This document shows positions 1 through 4,835 of a stretch of 5,126 nucleotides of DNA, piece after piece. Source of the DNA: BPIH01 sp042408535 (GTDB taxonomy: Bacteria > Chloroflexota > Limnocylindria > Limnocylindrales > CSP1-4); contig JBHORA010000002.1 of the NCBI GenBank assembly GCA_042408535.1, positions 1-5,126 of the forward strand, given 5' to 3'. The translations under genes and the position numbers were made by a program. The first letter of the stretch is position 1; the number at the start of each line of letters is the position of its first letter. The notes under the pieces are model-generated. The model saw only the letters and a list, made by a program, of their open reading frames with translations. It made no database searches and had not been told where the DNA came from.

Positions 1-182
1 CCACCCTGGCGGCGGACCTCGGCCCGGAACGCCTCGAGCCGGGCCGGGTGCTCGGCGACGTAGCGGGCGAGGAGGGCCTCGGCCTCCCGCTTCGAGTACG
101 CATCGAGCGGTCGATACCAGGGCGGCGGCCAGGTCGGGTACTGCTTGTAGAAGGGGTGCTCTTCGGGAGGGATCTCGCGCAT
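1..182 (-). CDS. Candidate immunity protein, copy X-left (partial, 5' end only)
   Basis: Only the first 60 codons and part of codon 61 lie in the window; the gene continues past the left edge. It starts at ATG (182-180) and begins MREIPPEEHPFYKQYPT, followed by a Trp/Pro-rich stretch and then a charged helix-like region rich in Arg, Glu and Ala (about residues 30-60). There is no signal peptide or membrane segment, so it should be cytoplasmic. The start codon lies 2 bases after the TGA of the large toxin-like gene, with no separate ribosome binding site visible, so translation is probably coupled to that gene. Immunity genes of polymorphic toxins usually sit directly downstream of the toxin, and this is the basis for the functional guess; I do not recognise the family. 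It is almost identical to the gene at 4654, differing in this part only at residues 18 (Trp/Gly), 19 (Pro/Gln) and 27 (Asp/Gln). Existence of the gene is well supported by that conservation; the immunity role is inferred. Confidence 0.8.
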   Translation of the reverse strand, partial: MREIPPEEHPFYKQYPTWPPPWYRPLDAYSKREAEALLARYVAEHPARLEAFRAEVRRQG

Positions 183-187
183 CGTCA
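1..187 (-). repeat. Inverted repeat arm, left (X-left)
   Basis: The reverse complement of this segment aligns without gaps to 4649-4835 with 6 mismatches in 187 bases (about 97% identity). The arm begins at the TGA stop of the toxin-like gene (187-185) and runs through the X-left coding sequence to the left edge, so its full length is unknown. The two arms point away from each other and flank about 4.46 kb. Confidence 0.97.
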
Positions 188-3100
188 ACCGACTGGAGTG
201 TCCGTGTAGGGTAGGTGGATGTAATACGGGATGCCGAGCTCCTGGAGCCTGGCGATGATCTCGGGATGGGCGCCGATGGTTCCGCTGCGGTCGCTCGCGA
301 AGAAGTGCCACTCGAGGCACTTGATGGCCCCACCCTCCTCCGCTAAGAGCGCCGCGTCCTTCTCGATCTGGGCGAGGATCCGGGCCCGGGCCGCCGGCGA
401 GGCACCCTGATAGCCGACCTTCACCTCGCGGGCAATCCCCTTGGCCTTGTTCCACGCGTCGAGGATCCGCCAGCTCCGTCGCGCGCCGGGCGGCGCGCCC
501 GGATCGGCGAAGCCGTGCCCTCGGTCGAGGAAGCCCGGCGGAGGCAGCTCCTCCCGGGCGATCCGCTCCCCCTCCCGCCAGTGGGGGAGCCAGCCCCTGA
601 CCGACACCCCGGCCGCTCCGTCCAGCGCATCGGCAAGGGCCTTGAGATCCGCCGGCGGGCGTCCGGCCAGGAGGCGACGCGCCGCCCCGGCGTCGAGGCC
701 GTGGGCGTAGAGCCGGCGGAGCGCTCCGTCGGTGGCAAGATCGACGAGGTCGTCCCAGTGCTCGTCCCAGACGTCGAGGCGGGCCACCGCGGCGAGCACC
801 CCGGCCTGGCGCTCCGGCGGGAGGCGCTCCAAGGCACGAATGATCCGGCGGGCGCCCTGGGCGGCGTCGCCGACGACCGGGATGAGGCCGGCGACGTTGG
901 CGGCCGCGCCCACCAGGTCGAGATGGGCGAGGCTGCCGATGACATCCCGACCGTCGACTGCCGGCCCGCCGAAGGCGCCGGCGACGGAGCCGAGGAGGTA
1001 CGGGACCGATTCGACGTCGTCCGCCGCGACGCCGGGACAGAACTCGAGCAGGTCACCACAGGCGACCCCCTTGGCGAACCGCGCCGCCCACTCTGCCGGC
1101 GTCATCGGCGCTTCGGCGACGAGGGGGTCGAAGGAACCATCTTCTTCGAAGCGGGTGAACTCGTCGCCGTCAGTCCGACCGTCGCCGTCGGTGTCCCGCG
1201 TCAGCGGATCGAGCCCCTCGGCGAGCTCGGTCGCGTCGCCGACGCCATCGCCGTCGGCGTCGATCCAGCGCGGGCTCGAGCCCTCGGCGAACTCAACCCG
1301 GTCGTCCGCAGCAGGAGCGCTCCAGGTGTCGGGGTCGCCGTCGCTGTTGGGATCGAGGGGGTCCCCGATCAGGACGTAGACGTGGCTGGCGCCGAACCGC
1401 TCTGCGAGGGGACGACCAAAGACCTCGATCGAGGCCAGGTCCACTCTCGTCACCTCGACTCCGTCGTCGAGCCCGTCGTCGTCGCTGTCGACATCCTCGG
1501 GGTTCGAGGTGGCGACGTAGCCCGAGGGATCCTGCATCCCCCCGGTCTCCTCGCAGTCGGCGAGGCCGTCGCCGTCGGTGTCGGTGTCGTCTTCGAGCCA
1601 GCAACCGGCCCCGTTCTGGGACCAGATGGGGGCCGCGGCCGCCTCGTCGACGAGGGTGAAGGCCGAGAAGTGAGTGACTGTGACCTCGACGGTGTTCGAC
1701 TCGGTATCGACGATCTGGTCGAGGTCTGGTGCCGCCGGCAGCCAGAGACCAGTCTCGGGGTCAAGGGTGTAAACGCGAAGCGCGGCCTCGTCTTCGACGA
1801 GCTCGTCGTCGTACGTGAACGTCAGAGTCGCCTCGGCGAGCTCGGCCCCGCTCCTGGTGTCGACCTCGAGCTGGTAGGCAGGCAGGGCCTGCCCGGGCGC
1901 CGCCGGGGTGTCGCCCGACGCCGTCTCCGCTCGCAGCCCTCGAATGATGTCGCCCGTCCCCGTCGCTGCCGCCACGAGGCTGCCTTCCTCGGCCGTCGCG
2001 GTGCGCAGCTCGTCGCCGTCGAGGATCAGATCGTCGTCCGAGTCGGGATCGAGCGGATCGGTGTCCTCTTCTGACCCGTCCGGCAGCCCGTCGGCGTCGG
2101 TGTCGGGGCTGGCCGGATCGGTACCGGCCGCAACCTCGTCTGGGTCGTCGAGGCCGTCCAGGTCGGAGTCCCGAGCGAGCGGCGAAGAACCGTGGGCGGC
2201 TTCGCCTGCGGTGGGCAGGCCGTCACCGTCGACATCCTCCTCGGCATCGGGTACGGTGTCTCCGTCTGTGTCGGCGAGGGTCGGCAGGTGGTCGTACCCA
2301 CCAGCAAGTGCCTCGAAGCGATCGCCGAGGCCGTCTCCGTCGGTATCGGCGAGATCGGGGTCCGTCCCCAGACGCGCCTCGAGACCGTCGACGAGCCCAT
2401 CCGCGTCGCCGTCGACGGCAAGGGGATCGGTCGTCGCCTCGCAGTCGACGGGGTTGCCGTCGAAGCAGGTGTCGGTCCCGATGCCGCCGTCGAGCTCGTC
2501 CGTCCCCTCGTGGCCGTTCAGGACGTCGTCACCGGGGCCGCCGACGAGCCCATCGTCTCCACCATCGCCATCGAGCTCGTCGTTGCCGGGCCCGCCGGCC
2601 AGGTTGTCGTCCGCTTCGCCGCCCACGAGGAGGTCGCCGCCGTCGCCGCCGTCGATGGCATCTGCCCCCGGACCGCCGATGAGGAGGTCGTCCCCATCAC
2701 CGCCAACGAGCGCGTCGGCATCGGTGCCCCCATCGAGGCTGTCGTCGCCGGCGCCCCCGGTGAGTTCATCGGTGCCGCTCTCGGCAATGACGAAGTCGTC
2801 CCCATCATCGCCGGCGAGGTCGTCGTCGCCGGATCCGCCATAAAGGCGATCGGCGTCGGCCCCGCCGTGGATCTCGTCGTTGCCGGGGCCGCCGAAGATC
2901 GTGTCGGGTCCGGGGCCACCGTCGATGAGGTCGTCCCCCGTTCCGCCGTCGATCTCGCCGCGGCCCGTCGTGGTCGAGATGGTGTCGTTGCCGGGGCCGC
3001 CGAAGATGACGTCGTTCCCACCGCCGCCGTCGATCTCGTCGTTGCCCGACAGGCCGCAGATGACGTCGTCTCCGGTCGTCCCGACGATGACATCGTTGCC

Positions 3101-3910
3101 ACTCGTGCCGTAGATGACCCAAGCACCATAGGCTGGGCACGGGTCCCGAGCTGCCGCGTAATGCCCTGCGACCTCGGACGCTTCGAGGGCGCGGCCATAG
3201 ATCGCCAGGTGGGCCAGGGAACCGCCGAGCGGCGAGGCGCTCGTCTCGCGACCGACGACGAGATCCTCGTCGGTGTCGGTCAACGAGATCGATGGGGCCA
3301 GCTCGACCGTCACCTCGGCACCGTCCTTGTAGAGGCGCGTGTTTCCGGAGCCGATCCCCACCCGGGTCAGGACGACGTGGTGCCAGGTCCCGTCGGCGGG
3401 CGTCTCGCCCTCCTCGGCCACGATCGGCTGGCCGCCCGACTGTCCGAAGTAGAGGCGGTCGTCTGGATCGATGCCGAGGACGTAGCCGCCGGCTTGCTTG
3501 CTCAGCACGATCTGGTTCGTGCCCGAGTCGACATCGCGTCGGAGCCAGACCTCGATGGAAAAGGGCCCGTCGGCGAGATCGAGGTCTTCGTGATCGGTTA
3601 CCGTGAGGTAGTCGCCGGCCGAAGGAAAGCCGACGGCGCCGGCGTCGGGGCCGGGCAAGGGCCCGGACGAGAGGCGCTCCGGCTCGCCGCTCGGGACCGC
3701 CCCATGACCTGCCCGGAGGTCGACGAAGTCGCCTTCTGCCTCCGTGAGCTGCCAGTACGAGACGAGATCTGGTGTGTACAGGACGGCTTCGGCATAGGTT
3801 CGGACGGCAGCCGCGGTGCGGGGACTCACGATCGGCAGGCCGACGGGGAGGACGAGGAGGGCGCCGAGAGTGGCCGCCAGTACGCGTTGGCTGCGGCTCG
3901 TCGTCTTCAT
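185..3910 (-). CDS. Exported LamG-RTX-TSP3 protein with C-terminal nuclease-like toxin domain
   Basis: A 1241-residue secreted or surface protein. The ATG at 3910 is chosen because a perfect AGGAGGTGG (3925-3917) precedes it and a Sec signal peptide follows: KTTSRSQR, a hydrophobic core at about residues 10-29, and a likely cut after AAA near residue 35. The frame stays open upstream to 4150, but that part looks non-coding. Domains in order: LamG/concanavalin A-like fold about 42-256 (YWQL, FSIEVWLRR, GTWHHVVLTR, LYKDG, AIYGRAL); RTX nonapeptides 268-483; TSP3 repeats 500-635; a beta-rich domain about 640-755 ending in the HFSAFTLV type of motif common in such proteins; TSP3 repeats 777-920; a pre-toxin segment about 985-1030 with GLIPVVGDAAQGARR; and a C-terminal domain about 1105-1236. 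The last has D1151 and E1162-x-K1164, then QIEKD and EWHFFAS, as in restriction-endonuclease-fold toxins of polymorphic toxin systems. Known biology: RTX and TSP3 repeats bind calcium and stiffen outside the cell. Inferred: the tip attacks nucleic acid in competitor cells. The X-left gene follows after 2 bases. No LPXTG or other wall anchor is seen. Export and repeats are secure; nuclease activity is moderately supported. Confidence 0.93.
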   Translation of the reverse strand: MKTTSRSQRVLAATLGALLVLPVGLPIVSPRTAAAVRTYAEAVLYTPDLVSYWQLTEAEGDFVDLRAGHGAVPSGEPERLSSGPLPGPDAGAVGFPSAGDYLTVTDHEDLDLADGPFSIEVWLRRDVDSGTNQIVLSKQAGGYVLGIDPDDRLYFGQSGGQPIVAEEGETPADGTWHHVVLTRVGIGSGNTRLYKDGAEVTVELAPSISLTDTDEDLVVGRETSASPLGGSLAHLAIYGRALEASEVAGHYAAARDPCPAYGAWVIYGTSGNDVIVGTTGDDVICGLSGNDEIDGGGGNDVIFGGPGNDTISTTTGRGEIDGGTGDDLIDGGPGPDTIFGGPGNDEIHGGADADRLYGGSGDDDLAGDDGDDFVIAESGTDELTGGAGDDSLDGGTDADALVGGDGDDLLIGGPGADAIDGGDGGDLLVGGEADDNLAGGPGNDELDGDGGDDGLVGGPGDDVLNGHEGTDELDGGIGTDTCFDGNPVDCEATTDPLAVDGDADGLVDGLEARLGTDPDLADTDGDGLGDRFEALAGGYDHLPTLADTDGDTVPDAEEDVDGDGLPTAGEAAHGSSPLARDSDLDGLDDPDEVAAGTDPASPDTDADGLPDGSEEDTDPLDPDSDDDLILDGDELRTATAEEGSLVAAATGTGDIIRGLRAETASGDTPAAPGQALPAYQLEVDTRSGAELAEATLTFTYDDELVEDEAALRVYTLDPETGLWLPAAPDLDQIVDTESNTVEVTVTHFSAFTLVDEAAAAPIWSQNGAGCWLEDDTDTDGDGLADCEETGGMQDPSGYVATSNPEDVDSDDDGLDDGVEVTRVDLASIEVFGRPLAERFGASHVYVLIGDPLDPNSDGDPDTWSAPAADDRVEFAEGSSPRWIDADGDGVGDATELAEGLDPLTRDTDGDGRTDGDEFTRFEEDGSFDPLVAEAPMTPAEWAARFAKGVACGDLLEFCPGVAADDVESVPYLLGSVAGAFGGPAVDGRDVIGSLAHLDLVGAAANVAGLIPVVGDAAQGARRIIRALERLPPERQAGVLAAVARLDVWDEHWDDLVDLATDGALRRLYAHGLDAGAARRLLAGRPPADLKALADALDGAAGVSVRGWLPHWREGERIAREELPPPGFLDRGHGFADPGAPPGARRSWRILDAWNKAKGIAREVKVGYQGASPAARARILAQIEKDAALLAEEGGAIKCLEWHFFASDRSGTIGAHPEIIARLQELGIPYYIHLPYTDTPVG
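203..598 (-). other. Putative PD-(D/E)xK nuclease toxin domain
   Basis: This is the C-terminal tip of the large exported protein, residues about 1105-1236. Visible landmarks are SWRILDAW (D1151), AREVKVGY (E1162 and K1164, 11 and 13 residues after D1151), a helix with QIEKD (1181-1185), the strand EWHFFAS (1200-1206), a TGxxxxH-like turn (SGTIGAH, 1209-1215), and a final LGIPYYIHLP strand. The D-x10-ExK spacing and the terminal 'EWHFF ... GI..YIH' pattern resemble restriction-endonuclease-fold toxin domains at the ends of bacterial polymorphic toxins. I cannot assign a numbered family from sequence alone. The segment before it (residues 985-1030, positions 821-958) is hydrophobic and carries LIPVVGDAA, a form often seen just before such toxin tips. 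Confidence 0.6.
1151..1591 (-). repeat. Thrombospondin type 3 calcium-binding repeats, block II
   Basis: Residues about 774-920 carry five more acidic motifs at residues 777 (DTDGDGLAD), 808 (DSDDDGLDD), 855 (NSDGDPD, degenerate), 884 (DADGDGVGD) and 906 (DTDGDGRTD). Spacing is wider than in block I because loops such as residues 820-850 are inserted. The block is separated from block I by a beta-rich domain and leads directly into the toxin region. Confidence 0.9.
2006..2419 (-). repeat. Thrombospondin type 3 calcium-binding repeats, block I
   Basis: Residues about 498-635 carry seven acidic DxDxDGxxD-type motifs, beginning at residues 500, 522, 547, 559, 581, 603 and 621, for example DTDGDGLGD, DSDLDGLDD and DTDADGLPD. 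Each is followed by a short Glu-rich segment and often a 'GTDP' turn. Repeats of this kind bind calcium and form a compact rod in exported bacterial proteins. The block begins soon after the RTX array ends. Confidence 0.93.
2462..3109 (-). repeat. 24 tandem RTX nonapeptide repeats (27-bp units)
   Basis: Residues 268-483 of the large protein form 24 consecutive nine-residue units in one unbroken register, with consensus GGxGxDxIx (for example GGPGNDEIH, GGAGDDSLD, GGPGDDVLN). This is the hemolysin-type calcium-binding repeat, which folds as a parallel beta-roll when calcium binds between turns. Several units are degenerate at binding positions: TTTGRGEID (313-321), AESGTDELT (376-384), GGADADRLY (349-357) and GHEGTDELD (466-474). 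The array is closed by CFDGNPVDC (482-490), which probably forms a disulfide cap. At the DNA level it is a diverged 27-bp tandem repeat. Confidence 0.95.
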
Positions 3911-3916
3911 CCGAAA

Positions 3917-3925
3917 CCACCTCCT
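3917..3925 (-). promoter_or_regulatory. Strong ribosome binding site of the toxin-like gene
   Basis: On the minus strand this reads AGGAGGTGG, a full match to the 16S rRNA anti-Shine-Dalgarno sequence. Its GGAGGTG core ends 7 bases before the ATG at 3910. It decides the start codon over upstream in-frame ATGs at 4150, 4144, 4042 and 3970. Confidence 0.9.
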
Positions 3926-3934
3926 CGGTCCGTC

Positions 3935-3962
3935 GCGAGACGCACCTCGGGCTGCGTCTCGC
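3935..3962 (-). promoter_or_regulatory. Perfect 10-bp hairpin in the toxin leader
   Basis: GCGAGACGCA (3935-3944) is the exact reverse complement of TGCGTCTCGC (3953-3962), separated by an 8-base loop. It ends 9 bases before the ribosome binding site of the large gene. It could be a leader RNA hairpin affecting translation or mRNA stability, or a dyad bound by a regulator. No U-tract follows, so it is not a normal terminator. Confidence 0.55.
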
Positions 3963-3995
3963 CGGACCATGCTTAACACATGGGACGTGGTTGGT

Positions 3996-4073
3996 CCATT
4001 ACAAGGCGACGAACAGTTTTGACCCACCCGCGACTGGTCCATGGCCTGCCGCTCGTCAGGTTGCCTGTAATGG
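3996..4073. promoter_or_regulatory. Imperfect dyad in the divergent promoter region
   Basis: CCATTACAAGGCGAC (3996-4010) is nearly the reverse complement of GTTGCCTGTAATGG (4060-4073), with one substitution and one base missing. TGGTCCAT also occurs twice in direct orientation (3992-3999 and 4035-4042). Placed midway between two divergent genes, these could be operator half-sites. Nothing in the sequence shows that a protein binds here. Confidence 0.25.
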
Positions 4074-4094
4074 CGCCGGCCGCCCTCGGCCTGG

Positions 4095-4100
4095 TAGGAT
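4095..4100 (+). promoter_or_regulatory. Possible -10 element for the 164-aa gene
   Basis: TAGGAT fits the TAnnnT pattern of high-GC bacterial -10 boxes and would give a leader of about 40 bases before the ATG at 4149. No convincing -35 box lies 16-18 bases upstream, so this is a weak call. Confidence 0.3.
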
Positions 4101-4112
4101 CCGCTCCGCACC

Positions 4113-4131
4113 CGGGTCCAGTCGGGACCCG
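4113..4131 (+). promoter_or_regulatory. 7-bp hairpin ahead of the 164-aa gene
   Basis: CGGGTCC (4113-4119) pairs perfectly with GGACCCG (4125-4131) around a 5-base loop. It ends 4 bases before the G-run that probably serves as ribosome binding site. It lies in the 5' leader if the -10 at 4095 is right. The toxin-like gene has a hairpin in the equivalent place. Confidence 0.4.
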
Positions 4132-4135
4132 CTTT

Positions 4136-4141
4136 GGGGGG
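4136..4141 (+). promoter_or_regulatory. G-rich ribosome binding site of the 164-aa gene
   Basis: GGGGGG can pair with the CCUCC of 16S rRNA through one G-U wobble. It is 7 bases from the ATG at 4149 but only 1 base from the ATG at 4143, which favours 4149 as the start. Confidence 0.45.
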
Positions 4142-4148
4142 CATGGCC

Positions 4149-4643
4149 ATGCAGAACTACACCGACGCCGCTCTCCTCGACCTGGTCGGGCTCGCCCTTG
4201 ATCGGGCAGTCGAGTCGCTGCAGCTCCAGGGGGAGCGATTCGCACCGTTCGTCATCGTCGAGACCGCACAGGGACGGAGCCTTCATCGCTTCGTCGCCGA
4301 GCCGTACGAAGTCGGGGTGAGCGAGGCGCGGAGGTTCGTCGCGGTTCCGCCGAGGGACGCCCAGCGGGTTCTCATCTGCTACGACGGCTTCCTCTCCCTC
4401 GAAGGGCACAGAACCGATGCCGTCCTCATCGAGGCCCAGGACTGCCGGCGGCCATATAGCGCGACCTTCGCCCTCCGCTACCGACCCGCAAGCGACGAGG
4501 GGCCGATCGAGCTCATCGGGGACCCCATGTTCACCGGCCCGGCTGAGCCACTCTCTCAGCCGAGGCCGGACGGGGATCCGAAGCCGCCGGGGGCTGGCTT
4601 GATCGGCGGCCTTTCGAGGCGCCTCCGCGGCCGCCGGTCGTGA
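4149..4643 (+). CDS. 164-aa cytoplasmic protein of unrecognised family
   Basis: I do not recognise this family. The protein begins MQNYTDAALLDLVGLALDRAV, an amphipathic helix. It continues with alternating strands and helices (FAPFVIVET 31-39, LHRFVAEPYEVGVSEARRFV 45-64, QRVLICYDGFLSLEGHRTDAVLIEA 72-96, SATFALRYRP 104-113) and ends in a Pro/Gly/Arg-rich basic tail (about 130-164). No signal peptide, membrane segment or obvious catalytic motif is visible, so it is probably a small cytoplasmic alpha/beta protein. The start at 4149 is preferred over 4143 because of its spacing from the G-run; both are in frame. It is transcribed divergently from the toxin-like gene and followed after 10 bases by X-right, so it probably heads a short operon with it. 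By position it could be an accessory or second immunity-like protein of the locus, but this is a guess. Confidence 0.82.
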   Translation: MQNYTDAALLDLVGLALDRAVESLQLQGERFAPFVIVETAQGRSLHRFVAEPYEVGVSEARRFVAVPPRDAQRVLICYDGFLSLEGHRTDAVLIEAQDCRRPYSATFALRYRPASDEGPIELIGDPMFTGPAEPLSQPRPDGDPKPPGAGLIGGLSRRLRGRRS

Positions 4644-4648
4644 CCGGG

Positions 4649-4835
4649 TGACGATGCGCGAGATCCCTCCCGAAGAGCACCCCTTCTACAAGCAGTACCC
4701 GACGGGGCAGCCGCCCTGGTATCGACCGCTTCAGGCGTACTCGAAGCGGGAGGCCGAGGCCCTCCTCGCCCGCTACGTCGCCGAGCACCCGGCCCGGCTC
4801 GAGGCGTTCCGGGCCGAGGTCCGCCGCCAGGGTGG
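4649..4835 (+). repeat. Inverted repeat arm, right (X-right)
   Basis: This matches the left arm in inverted orientation. The mismatches are at 4704, 4705, 4709, 4731, 4732 and 4734 only; 4649-4703 and 4735-4835 are identical to the other arm. Homology starts at TGACGATG; upstream of this the two sides differ. The right boundary cannot be set, because the left copy is cut by the window edge and the repeat may extend beyond 4835. Confidence 0.97.

Noticed and set aside
1..187. Transposon terminal inverted repeats
   Set aside because: The arms are protein-coding starts of gene X, no transposase is present, and no target-site duplication can be seen because the left arm is cut by the window edge.
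515..2074. Long open frame on the plus strand (519 codons) opposite the large gene
   Set aside because: It lies antisense to the TSP3 and toxin coding region. Its length comes from GC-rich Asp/Gly/Glu codons, whose complements are Val/Ala/Pro/Leu codons without stops. Its protein has no coherent domain, and the minus-strand frame shows clear families.
1908..2843. Plus-strand Ser/Pro-rich frame of 311 codons
   Set aside because: It is an out-of-frame shadow of the TSP3 and RTX coding repeats; its low-complexity Ser/Pro content is an artefact of the repeat.
2462..3109. CRISPR array or non-coding tandem repeat
   Set aside because: The 27-base units are contiguous with no spacers, are diverged at the DNA level and encode in-frame RTX nonapeptides.
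2192..3976. Plus-strand open frame of 594 codons opposite the RTX and LamG region
   Set aside because: Its repeated VVA-type pattern is the antisense reading of the 27-bp RTX repeats. No signal, ribosome binding site or recognisable domain supports it.
3911..4150. 80-codon N-terminal extension of the large protein from an ATG at 4150
   Set aside because: It would place the signal peptide inside the protein and lacks a ribosome binding site. It would also run through the divergent promoter region and reach the start of the opposite gene. The ATG at 3910 has an ideal ribosome binding site.
1..4835. Palindromic assembly artefact explaining the inverted copies
   Set aside because: A simple fold-back artefact would give identical arms. 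These differ at six sites with three amino acid changes and have different upstream sequences. It cannot be fully excluded without read data.
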